Shown one piece after another: positions 1 to 8,068 of a stretch of DNA of 36,136 nt. The stretch's first letter is position 1, and every line of letters starts with the position of its first letter. A model generated the notes under the pieces. The model did not search any database. It was not told where the DNA came from and saw only the letters and a list, made by a program, of their open reading frames with translations. Origin of the DNA: Aquipseudomonas alcaligenes MRY13-0052 (GTDB lineage: Bacteria; Pseudomonadota; Gammaproteobacteria; Pseudomonadales; Pseudomonadaceae); NCBI GenBank assembly GCA_000474255.1, contig BATO01000063.1, positions 1 through 36,136 on the forward strand. Reading direction: 5' to 3'. Made by a program: the position numbers and the translations under genes.

Positions 1-117
1 GAACTGCACCGCGACTGGCGCAACGACGTGGAAGGCCTGGCCGCCCTGTGCTCCAACCACATCCCCGATTACCGCAACCTGATGACCAGCTATGCGGCGT
101 TGACTGGCAACAAGTGA
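1..117 (+). CDS. C-terminal end of an unidentified protein (partial, cut by window start)
   Basis: An open frame runs from the first base to a TGA at 115-117 and gives 38 residues ending in AALTGNK. GC-rich third positions and a strong terminator directly downstream (142-177) argue that it is the true end of a gene that starts outside the window. The visible part is polar with one Cys and one Trp, and shows no domain I recognise. The accessory setting would allow an element gene, but nothing in the residues proves that. Confidence 0.6.
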   Translation, partial: ELHRDWRNDVEGLAALCSNHIPDYRNLMTSYAALTGNK

Positions 118-141
118 TGGGGTGAAGCGAAGACCGAAATG

Positions 142-177
142 AAAAGCGGGAGTCTTTTGGGGCTCCCGCTTTTTTTG
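142..177. terminator. Bidirectional intrinsic terminator
   Basis: The 11-bp stem AAAAGCGGGAG (142-152) pairs with the complementary arm beginning CTCCCGC (163-169), around a 10-nt loop. It has T7 on the plus strand and A4 on the left, so it can end the partial gene on the plus strand and the XRE gene coming from the right on the minus strand. Confidence 0.85.
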
Positions 178-186
178 CTTTTGGGG

Positions 187-459
187 TCAGTCGATTTCGT
201 TTTCCTGACGCCTGCCGAATTGATCGAGCAAGGGCTGAATCTCCCACAAGAGCGCAAAGGGCTCCGCACCGAGGCTCTGCACGACCAGCAGGAACTCGAC
301 CACATCGAGCCGCCTTTCACCGCGCTCGTATTTGGATACGTAGGACTGAGGACGCAGCAGCTTCTCTGACAGTTGCTGTTGGGTCATACCCGACTCATTA
401 CGCGCTGCGATGAGCAATTCGAGCAGGCGTTGGTAGGGCGGAGAGTTGATGGTTTTCAT
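187..459 (-). CDS. XRE-family helix-turn-helix transcriptional regulator
   Basis: This 90-residue protein consists almost entirely of one Cro/C1-type HTH. The core runs from about residue 11 to 65, with 'GMTQQQLSEKLLRPQSYVSK' (24-43) as helices 2 and 3 and YERGERRLDVVEF as the conserved follow-on. The C-terminal tail is short and acidic, with no second domain. It starts at ATG 459 with only a weak ribosome site. An inverted repeat with arms 494-501 and 517-524 lies just upstream and is a candidate autoregulatory operator. Such stand-alone regulators are common on genomic islands and prophages. The target genes cannot be read from the sequence. Confidence 0.85.
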   Translation of the reverse strand: MKTINSPPYQRLLELLIAARNESGMTQQQLSEKLLRPQSYVSKYERGERRLDVVEFLLVVQSLGAEPFALLWEIQPLLDQFGRRQENEID

Positions 460-493
460 GGGGTCACCGGAACGAGGGCCGGTGGTTTGAATA

Positions 494-524
494 AACCCAT
501 TTCAGGCTTATCCCGGAATGGGTT
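494..524. promoter_or_regulatory. Inverted repeat upstream of the XRE gene, candidate operator
   Basis: Arms AACCCATT (494-501) and AATGGGTT (517-524) match perfectly and are separated by 15 bp. They lie 35-65 bp before the start of the XRE gene that ends at 187. Arm length and position fit an autoregulatory site; this is inference. Confidence 0.45.
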
Positions 525-614
525 ACTCATGATGGGCTGGAGGTGATGCAGCAGAGACATGGGCACATCAGGGGCACGCCAGAGGCAGAGAGTCAGGTTT
601 GCTTTTCATGGTCC

Positions 615-1313
615 TCATCCCATCGGGCTAAAGCTGCTTGCCGCCGAACAGTACCGCTGTTTCAGCCAATCACTCCTGGCCTCTCGGTCGCTCTGATAGC
701 GGCTCTCCCACTTTCTGCACGCCTGCTTGAAATACTGCTTGGCACCTTTTCGGCATTCCCGATAGTCAATCGAGCCGCGCTTGTGGTTGCCGCAGACGCT
801 GCCGCCATCGATGTAGTTATTCACTACGTTCCAGTGGGCGAGGTACTGGCCACCGCCGCTCCATTTGTCGACCCAGTGGCTATCGCTTTCCACGTTTCGG
901 CGGCGTGTCGTTGAGGGTTGCGCGTTCTGTTCGTAGGCGATTGATTGCCTGACCCCTTCCATGCTCACCACATTGTCGGGCTGGCGTGGCGTGTAGTTGT
1001 GGTCGTTGAAGTCGGTCTGCCGAGCGCGGGTTTGCTGCTCCTGTTTTTTGACGTTGGCCCAGAACATGTCTTCGGCCTTTGGTTGCGTTGGATCGGTGTC
1101 TACGAAGGGCGGCAGCGAGGACTGTTCATAGTGCTGTTGCTGAGCCTGTGCGGCGGGCTTCGGGTCTTGCAGGAGGGGGAGATTGACGCCCGCCAGGTAG
1201 AGCAGGCTCAACGCGACGCTGGTTCCGATGACTCCTGCAGCAAGCCATTTGCCGGCTTCTGCTGTTCGTTTGCGATGGAGATAGCGCGGGGCGTCATTTC
1301 TGTCGGCTTTCAT
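615..1313 (-). CDS. Membrane-anchored protein of unknown function with Cys-containing C-terminal domain
   Basis: This is a 232-residue protein that I do not recognise. The N-terminus is basic and is followed by one hydrophobic segment, about residues 22-43 (WLAAGVIGTSVALSLLYLAG), consistent with a signal anchor and an N-in/C-out topology. Residues 45-140 are polar, rich in Gln, Pro and Asp, and probably disordered. The last 90 residues contain four Cys (in GGSVCGN, YRECRK, QACRKW and QRYCSA), many Trp/Tyr and many Arg/Lys, which would suit a disulfide-bonded periplasmic domain. ATG 1313 is preceded by AGGGAG at a good distance. A structural or lysis-related element protein is possible but unproven. 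Confidence 0.7.
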   Translation of the reverse strand: MKADRNDAPRYLHRKRTAEAGKWLAAGVIGTSVALSLLYLAGVNLPLLQDPKPAAQAQQQHYEQSSLPPFVDTDPTQPKAEDMFWANVKKQEQQTRARQTDFNDHNYTPRQPDNVVSMEGVRQSIAYEQNAQPSTTRRRNVESDSHWVDKWSGGGQYLAHWNVVNNYIDGGSVCGNHKRGSIDYRECRKGAKQYFKQACRKWESRYQSDREARSDWLKQRYCSAASSFSPMG

Positions 1314-1360
1314 TGACCACTCCCTGTCAATGTCTGGTGCCTGCGGGCACTCGCTGTTTG

Positions 1361-1630
1361 CTATTCAGTCTCGTTGCTTTGCTCGCTCGAGACAGGATCG
1401 TCCGGGCTGATCTGCCCTACCTCAGGCATCACCTCACCTGTCAGGAGCCACCAGCGGAACTGGGGGTAGACCTTGGCGATTGCCAGGATCTCCTCCTCCT
1501 TGATCTCTCTGTTCTTGGAGGGGTTCTTGAGGTTACTCCAGGTGTAGCCGCTGATCCCGGTCAGCTCCTCAAGTTTCGGCAGCCGGATTTCCGACCACGA
1601 CAGGATGGTGAGAACGCGCTCTTTGATCAT
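1361..1630 (-). CDS. Small repressor-like DNA-binding protein, paralogue of the next gene
   Basis: The protein has 89 residues. The N-terminal half resembles a degenerate HTH (LEELTGISGYTWSNLKNP, about residues 20-37). The C-terminal half carries the block 'YPQFRWWLLTGEVMPEVGQI' followed by SPD, which the neighbouring gene (ending at 1731) repeats with substitutions (FPQYALWIASGKILPEGGQTSPD). As I recall, such FPQY...LPE.GQTSPD proteins occur in Pseudomonas next to filamentous-phage and island genes as regulators. The gap to the neighbour holds another ATTGACTT half-site (1697-1704). It is probably a repressor of the element, possibly antagonistic to its paralogue. Confidence 0.65.
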   Translation of the reverse strand: MIKERVLTILSWSEIRLPKLEELTGISGYTWSNLKNPSKNREIKEEEILAIAKVYPQFRWWLLTGEVMPEVGQISPDDPVSSEQSNETE

Positions 1631-1730
1631 CCTTTTTCTTCATTGTCTTGAAGCTAAATGACTCACGTCGTTTAACCCTAACCAGGCCAAAGGCAAATTG
1701 ACTTTATCCAGGGTTGAGGTGGAATTAAGT

Positions 1731-1979
1731 TCAGTTTGAGCTCTTCTCATCGAAGTCCGGACTGGTTTGCCCTCCTTCCGGAAGAATTTTCCCACTAGCA
1801 ATCCAAAGTGCGTACTGAGGGAAAGCGCTCACAAGCACATCGATCTCCTCTGTGCTAACACGCACAGCCCCTTTGCTCACATTGAGCCAGCGACTGTGTT
1901 CGGTATCGCTCAATTGGCTAAGTTTTTTTGGGCCGATCTTCTTGATTAGCAGCCTTGCCCTATCTGCAGAGCTTTCCAT
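1731..1979 (-). CDS. Phage-type repressor-like protein, divergent from excisionase-like gene
   Basis: The protein has 82 residues from ATG 1979; an in-frame TTG at 1991 would add four. Neither start has a clear ribosome site. The order is a short helical N-terminus (SADRARLLIKKIGPKKLSQL), a likely HTH (about residues 16-45, including LSDTEHSRWLNVSKGAVRVS), then the conserved FPQYALWIASGKILPEGGQT block and an acidic tail. It is paralogous to the gene ending at 1361. It is divergently transcribed from the excisionase-like gene, with a cluster of TTGAC half-sites between them, which is the layout of a lysogeny switch. The repressor role is inferred from this layout. Confidence 0.65.
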   Translation of the reverse strand: MESSADRARLLIKKIGPKKLSQLSDTEHSRWLNVSKGAVRVSTEEIDVLVSAFPQYALWIASGKILPEGGQTSPDFDEKSSN

Positions 1980-2008
1980 GTAGTCAGACAAACCGCATTT
2001 TTCGAGGT

Positions 2009-2063
2009 AACTATTGACTTTTAACCGATCAAGTCAATAATTGACCTGGGTAATTATTGACTT
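2009..2063. promoter_or_regulatory. Divergent promoter/operator region with repeated TATTGACTT half-sites
   Basis: TATTGACTT occurs at 2012-2020 and 2055-2063, its reverse complement AAGTCAATA at 2031-2039, and a shortened copy ATTGACC at 2040-2046. Two back-to-back promoters can be drawn through them. To the right, TTGACT (2015-2020), 17 bp, then TAATTG (2038-2043). To the left, TTGACT (complement of 2032-2037), 17 bp, then ATAGTT (complement of 2009-2014). A repressor bound to the half-sites would cover both -35 boxes. Confidence 0.55.
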
Positions 2064-2116
2064 GAGTGCCGCTCAAGCCGCTTGAAAGCCAACATAGTGC
2101 AGCAAAGGCCAAGGAT

Positions 2117-2335
2117 GTGGAAGGAACCGACCTAACGCTCAAACACCTGATCTGCGCACCTCCGATCATGCCGTGGCGCGAATTCGCCGACTGGATACGC
2201 ATGGGGGATGAACACAACATCGTCTGGGGATGGATTCGCAACGGCTACATCCCCTCACACAAGCTGGGCAAGCATGTGATGGTCAACGTCGCGTTGCTAA
2301 CCCGTGAGCTCGTGGAAAAGGAACGGGAGTCGTGA
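2117..2335 (+). CDS. Excisionase/Cox-like small winged-helix DNA-binding protein
   Basis: The frame is open from GTG 2066, but GTG 2117 has AAAGG eight bases upstream and gives 72 residues; I prefer it with moderate certainty. The core MPWREFADWIRMGDEHNIVW followed by GWIRNGYIPSHKLGKHVMVN has the pattern of a MerR/Xis-type winged helix: an HTH, then a W.I..GYIPS..LGK.V.V wing. Position supports the role, since it is divergent from a repressor-like gene and first in a rightward run of small genes. Its stop overlaps the GTG of the next ORF. No integrase is visible in the window, so the recombinase partner would have to be elsewhere or lost. Confidence 0.6.
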   Translation: MEGTDLTLKHLICAPPIMPWREFADWIRMGDEHNIVWGWIRNGYIPSHKLGKHVMVNVALLTRELVEKERES

Positions 2336-2532
2336 GGGAGAGGGGAGGGCGTCCCGGCGGCTTGCTGCTTAGTGCTCACGCTGAAGTGTCCGTCTGGCCC
2401 ATGGCGGAAAACATCAACTGGTTGGAATACGGCTGTGGCTCTACCAGGAGTCTGGCCGACTCACGCCGCGCTGGGCATGCTCGTTTTTATGCGAAACGGC
2501 TTGATAGCCGAACCAAGGAGTTGCTGCCATGA
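2332..2532 (+). CDS. Small ORF of unknown function in the element gene string (tentative)
   Basis: The ORF has 66 codons from a GTG that overlaps the previous stop (GTGA), and its own TGA overlaps the next start (ATGA). These couplings are the main reason to list it. The first 20 residues are low-complexity (RERGGRPGGLLL); the second half is rich in Ser, Arg and Ala. I recognise no family, and translation may begin at an internal ATG at 2401 (MAENINW). It may be only a translated spacer. Confidence 0.35.
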   Translation: MRERGGRPGGLLLSAHAEVSVWPMAENINWLEYGCGSTRSLADSRRAGHARFYAKRLDSRTKELLP

Positions 2533-2792
2533 ATGATCCCGATCCGCTTTCACTGACCCATCAACAACGTCGCCTTCGCGAACTGCGCGAGCGGTTGGAG
2601 TCGAGGCTGCATACGGTTCAGGTGATCGCCGAGATCATTCTGGATAACGCTGCGTTTCGGGAAGGCTTCCCCGGGCCCTGGTTTGGCGAGTACCGGGAAG
2701 GGGCACTGATGGATGCGGTGGTGCAGCTGTCGCGTAGCAATCTCGAAGATTTTTCTCGGTTGCTGGAGATGCAGAGGGCGCAGGAGGAGTGA
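2529..2792 (+). CDS. Small helical protein of unknown function
   Basis: The protein has 87 residues, starting at ATG 2529 behind a good AAGGAG eight bases upstream. The sequence is charged and mostly helical: residues 10-30 (HQQRRLRELRERLESRLHTV) suggest a short coiled coil, followed by a Phe/Pro/Gly turn (REGFPGPWFGEYREG) and a second helix to the end. There is no signal or membrane segment. It is similar in size to the unnamed early proteins that follow excisionase genes in Pseudomonas phages. No function can be assigned. Confidence 0.6.
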   Translation: MNDPDPLSLTHQQRRLRELRERLESRLHTVQVIAEIILDNAAFREGFPGPWFGEYREGALMDAVVQLSRSNLEDFSRLLEMQRAQEE

Positions 2793-2998
2793 AGGGAGGT
2801 CGGGTTCGAGAAATGCTCGTTGAAATACCATTGCACGAGCTTCGCCAGGTGTATGCGCCTATGCACCCGGGCATAGAAATGCCGTCCTTGGTGACAGGGA
2901 ATTCTCCGAAGCCATCCACTTGCCCTCGCCCTGGTCCTTTCCCTGTGCTGTCCTCTACCTCAGGAGAAATCGGAGGTACGTTACGTGCAATTACATGA
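2789..2998 (+). CDS. Small Pro-rich ORF, doubtful
   Basis: The frame starts at a GTG overlapping the previous stop (GTGA) and ends 14 bases inside the next gene. An internal ATG at 2813 (MLVEIPLHELRQV) is an alternative start. The last 35 residues are rich in Pro, Ser and Thr and do not look folded. The case for coding is the coupling and the absence of another frame in this stretch. Confidence 0.25.
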   Translation: MKGGRVREMLVEIPLHELRQVYAPMHPGIEMPSLVTGNSPKPSTCPRPGPFPVLSSTSGEIGGTLRAIT

Positions 2999-3191
2999 AG
3001 GCGTCTGCCGGCTGGGCGATGTGGTGTCGATCAACCTCCTTGATGGGAAGCTGGGGACGCAGGTCATGCGACTGTTGCTGACCCAGGGGATCGAGGTCGA
3101 GGTGCTGGAGGTGCGGGGCGATTCGGTGAAGCTGGCAGTGAGAGCGCCAAGCGGGATGCTGATTGTGGAGGAGCTGGGGTTTTCCCCGTAG
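2985..3191 (+). CDS. RsmN-like small protein (rearranged CsrA/RsmA family), key arginine apparently missing
   Basis: The protein has 68 residues from GTG 2985, with a strong GGAGG (2972-2976) eight bases upstream. The second half, IEVEVLEVRGDSVKLAVRAP then SGMLIVEEL, lines up without gaps with the CsrA core ([20 protein letters not shown]) and, better, with P. aeruginosa RsmN as I remember it (IRILVTDIIGNQARVGIEAP). RsmN has a helix inserted between two strands; here GTQVMRLLLTQG (about 24-35) occupies that place, and CRLGDVVSINL matches its first strands. The Arg after LIV that contacts RNA in the family is absent (LIVEEL). If this is a true family member it would be a translational regulator, or a decoy, carried by the element. 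The assignment is from memory alignment only. Confidence 0.5.
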   Translation: MQLHEGVCRLGDVVSINLLDGKLGTQVMRLLLTQGIEVEVLEVRGDSVKLAVRAPSGMLIVEELGFSP

Positions 3192-3228
3192 TCGCGTCTT
3201 CTTGCTGTTGCTGTGAGCAAGCTTGTCG

Positions 3229-3286
3229 GCGCCCAAAGAAAAGCCCCTGGAGATCTCGCGATCCTCAGGGGCTTTGCGTTTGGTGG
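3229..3286. repeat. Direct repeat copy A: displaced copy of the ssrA terminator and CCACCA end
   Basis: The 58 bp match 3905-3963 except for one missing A in the A-run and one C/T change. It contains the hairpin AAAGCCCCTG...CAGGGGCTTT and, on the minus strand, the CCACCA that ends ssrA. It then diverges (GGGCAGTGG instead of GGAGCCGGG). Read on the minus strand it is still a plausible terminator. It is best explained as one side of an attachment-site duplication. Confidence 0.8.
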
Positions 3287-3560
3287 GCAGTGGTTATTTG
3301 AATCTGATCAGTAACTCAGTGATATCTCCCAGGGAAGGACGTTCGTGATTCAGATTGGCTCTGCAGCAAAGGGCTCTTTCGATCTAGAGCTCCGAAGAGG
3401 TATCAGCGAACTGCTGTTGATGGTGTCGAGTACGAGATGGAGGCGAGGGTACAGTTTTCCCCCAGCAGCATGATGAGCAAGAAGACTCGAACCAGAGACT
3501 AGCGCGAAGTTTCTATTTCCGTTTGAAAGGGGTAATAAAATGCCGCTTTCTAACGTCAAA

Positions 3561-3586
3561 GCCTATTTTTAGGCACTAAATTGCCT
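3561..3586. promoter_or_regulatory. Overlapping palindromes before the XRE gene, candidate operator; rest of 3287-3604 without gene
   Basis: GCCTA-N4-TAGGC (3561-3574) and AGGCA-N6-TGCCT (3571-3586) overlap and end 19 bp before GTG 3605. They suit autoregulation by the HTH protein that follows. The remaining part of 3287-3604 is less GC-rich than the neighbourhood, and I see no convincing ORF, RNA or other repeat in it. Confidence 0.4.
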
Positions 3587-3604
3587 TTTTATGAGGTTTG
3601 TCTA

Positions 3605-3880
3605 GTGGATATCTTGGAGCGTTCCCGCATCTTGAATGAGCTGCAGCAGCAACTGGCTTCCGGTGAGATCACCATTGGGGAAGCTGTCCGGCGCCTGCGA
3701 AAAAAGGTGACCGGGCTACAGCAGGCTCGGTTTGCGCAGATGTGCAAGTTGTCGTTGCGAGCCCTGCGGCAACTGGAGCACGACGAAAGTAATCCCACGT
3801 TGCAGACGCTTAACAGTGTTTTCAACCCATTCGGCATGCAGGTCGGAATAGTGCCGAAGGCTTCCCGGGCCGGCGTCTAG
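3605..3880 (+). CDS. XRE-family helix-turn-helix regulator between duplicated ssrA terminators
   Basis: The protein has 91 residues from GTG 3605, which has GAGG (3593-3596) eight bases upstream; the frame is open from TTG 3581. Residues 1-30 form a charged helix (ERSRILNELQQQLASGEITI). The HTH is at about residues 40-75 (QQARFAQMCKLSLRALRQLE then HDESNPTLQTLNSVFNPFG). The NPTLxTLxxVFxPFG tail is the usual helix 4/5 of HipB-like XRE proteins. No toxin partner is adjacent, so it is probably a stand-alone regulator. It is the only gene between the two direct repeats. Confidence 0.8.
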   Translation: MDILERSRILNELQQQLASGEITIGEAVRRLRKKVTGLQQARFAQMCKLSLRALRQLEHDESNPTLQTLNSVFNPFGMQVGIVPKASRAGV

Positions 3881-3904
3881 GCTTCGGAGGGATTGGGTTG
3901 ATCT

Positions 3905-3963
3905 GCGCCCAAAGAAAAAGCCCCTGGAGATCTCGCGATCTTCAGGGGCTTTGCGTTTGGTGG
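3905..3963. repeat. Direct repeat copy B: genuine ssrA 3' end and terminator
   Basis: The 59-bp counterpart of 3229-3286. Its right end (TGGTGG, 3958-3963) is the complement of the CCACCA that finishes the intact tmRNA, so this copy is the original chromosomal junction. Confidence 0.85.
3917..3952 (-). terminator. ssrA: ssrA intrinsic terminator
   Basis: The stem AAAGCCCCTG/CAGGGGCTTT (3917-3926 with 3943-3952) continues through a G.T wobble into AGATC/GATCT around a TCGC loop. On the minus strand it is followed by TTTTTCTTT. It begins six bases after the tmRNA 3' end. Confidence 0.85.
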
Positions 3964-4332
3964 AGCCGGGGGGATTTGAACCCCCGTCCGCCAGTGCGCC
4001 GCTTTCGGGACTACATGCTTAGCCAAGTCTACTGAGTTAGCTCTTTGCGGCCCGACTGGCAGGGTGCTCAGAGCGAGCTGTATAAGTTTTAGCCGTTACG
4101 TCTACAGCGAACTTGGCGGCGATCCTGTTCTATCTGACAGTCATTTCGGGTTTACAGGCATCCCCTTATGACTGCTGGCGGCCGAAGCCACCAGAAGGGT
4201 TAGGCCGCGAGGGCCGCCCCGTAGTTGTCGTCGTTGGCAACTATAAGTTTGCAGCAGCTGATTTACGAGGTCTGCTACCAGCTCGGCATGCCCCTAGAGT
4301 TTTGTTACCGGCGTCGAATCCTAATCGGCCCC
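3958..4332 (-). ncRNA. ssrA: Transfer-messenger RNA (tmRNA)
   Basis: The RNA rescues stalled ribosomes together with SmpB: it enters like tRNA-Ala, then serves as mRNA for a degradation tag. The 5' end GGGGCCGAUUAGGAUUCGAC (4332 downwards) is the tmRNA signature and pairs with the 3' end CGGCUCCACCA (ending 3958) as a seven-pair acceptor stem with one G.U. The T-arm has GGGGG-UUCAAAU-CCCCC. The tag frame is 4238 to 4200: GCC resume codon, encoding ANDDNYGAALAA, then TAA. About 375 nt is slightly long for the family. Both ends are set by the acceptor pairing, so the coordinates should be good to a base or two. Partner smpB lies at 31827-32309. Confidence 0.95.
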
Positions 4333-4452
4333 AAAAGCTTCTAGTGGTAAAGCTAGACGGGCGATGGTACGCCAAAGGCGTTGCCGCGTCGACCTTCAGT
4401 GCACAATTGGGCTGTCCGCCGGCTTCGCTTATGATTGCCAGCTATTGTCAGG

Positions 4453-7395
<2,943 letters not shown>

Positions 7396-7413
7396 GGCGG
7401 GTGAGCTGCTCCC

Positions 7414-7443
7414 GGGCTGTGCATGTCGTGCGCAGCCCTTTTT
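7414..7443 (+). terminator. Intrinsic terminator of the hybrid kinase gene
   Basis: GGGCTGTGC (7414-7422) pairs with GCGCAGCCC (7430-7438), with one G.T pair and a 7-nt loop, followed by TTTTTC. It starts 18 bases after the stop codon. Confidence 0.8.
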
Positions 7444-7536
7444 CATTTGAGCGTGGGAAGACACGTCCTTAGGGCGTGGTCATGGTCATCCTGCTTGTGA
7501 TAATTCGAGCTGAGAGCTGACAGGATGAGCTCGTGC

Positions 7537-7607
7537 CGTAGGGTGTGCCGCGCGCACCGCCGCACGGTGCTTCCGGTGAGCTCCAGGTGCGCGCAGCACA
7601 CCCTACG
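7537..7607. repeat. Large REPIN-like palindrome; rest of 7444-7719 without gene
   Basis: Two 22-base arms (7537-7558 and 7586-7607, beginning CGTAGGGTGTGC and ending GCACACCCTACG) match as an inverted repeat with one mismatch around a 27-base centre. This is the form of a REP doublet as seen in Pseudomonas intergenic regions. I see no ORF with a ribosome site in 7444-7719, only this palindrome and a weak hairpin at 7677-7695. Confidence 0.65.
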
Positions 7608-7667
7608 TCCGGACTGAGCGGCGGCTGCATGCTCCGAGGTCTCGTTGCGCCCCTTTACCGGTGACTA

Positions 7668-7695
7668 AAAGCAAAGCCACGTTCCAAGCGCGTGG
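7668..7695 (-). terminator. Possible terminator of the small exported-protein gene
   Basis: On the minus strand CCACG (complement of 7691-7695) pairs with CGTGG (complement of 7677-7681), followed by CTTTGCTTTT. The stem is only five base pairs, so this is weak. Confidence 0.35.
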
Positions 7696-7719
7696 ATGTA
7701 TACGGGTGGCGGGCCAGGC

Positions 7720-7965
7720 TCATTCGCTGGCTTGCAGCATGTCGATGGCTTCCTTGAGTACCTTGGCCGATTCCTCGTGGTTGCCGGCCTTGTGCAGCTC
7801 TTCGCCTTCCGCGCGCAGACGCTGGACTTCCGCTAGCAGGGCGGCATCGGAGGGCGGGTCGGTCTTGAGCATTTCGTCGATCTTGGCCATGTCCTGGGGG
7901 CAGTGCATGGCCCAGAGCGGGGTGCTGATCAGGGCGGCGGCGATAAAGGCGGCGAGGCGGCGCAT
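7720..7965 (-). CDS. Small exported protein of unknown function (paralogue of next gene)
   Basis: The protein has 81 residues. ATG 7965 is chosen over the longer open frame because AGGAG precedes it by about eight bases and a signal peptide starts there: MRRLAAFIAAALISTPLWA, with cleavage predicted after the Ala at 19. The mature part (HCPQDMAKIDEMLKTDPPSD then an Ala/Glu/Leu-rich helix pair, VQRLRAEGEELHKAGNHEES) has one Cys and looks like a helical hairpin. Its layout matches the neighbour at 8069: signal, Cys, ..KI..., D.L..DV..L...AE...AGD.E. A periplasmic location is likely; the function is unknown. Confidence 0.75.
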   Translation of the reverse strand: MRRLAAFIAAALISTPLWAMHCPQDMAKIDEMLKTDPPSDAALLAEVQRLRAEGEELHKAGNHEESAKVLKEAIDMLQASE

Positions 7966-8028
7966 GGCGAGGCTCCTGGCGGGGGTGTCCAGGAGTATAG
8001 GCAGGGGCTGGGCGTTACGCGGGGCATG

Positions 8029-8055
8029 AAAAAGCCAGCGCGAGGCTGGCCTTTT
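8029..8055. terminator. Intrinsic terminator between the two small exported-protein genes
   Basis: GCCAGC (8034-8039) pairs with GCTGGC (8045-8050) around GCGAG. It is flanked by AAAAA on the left and CTTTT on the right. On the minus strand it ends the gene at 8069-8347, so the two paralogues are separate transcription units. Confidence 0.75.
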
Positions 8056-8068
8056 CAGCGGGGGCGGG

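Noticed and set aside
2029-2241. Minus-strand 70-codon frame
   Set aside because: It covers the operator and the excisionase-like gene in the wrong direction, and has no ribosome site or domain.
3605-3880. Toxin-antitoxin pair
   Set aside because: The HipB-like regulator has no toxin ORF within the flanking repeats.
1-3960. CRISPR array or tRNA genes
   Set aside because: Only two long direct repeats are present, not a spaced array, and no tRNA cloverleaf was seen; the only tRNA-like fold is part of ssrA.
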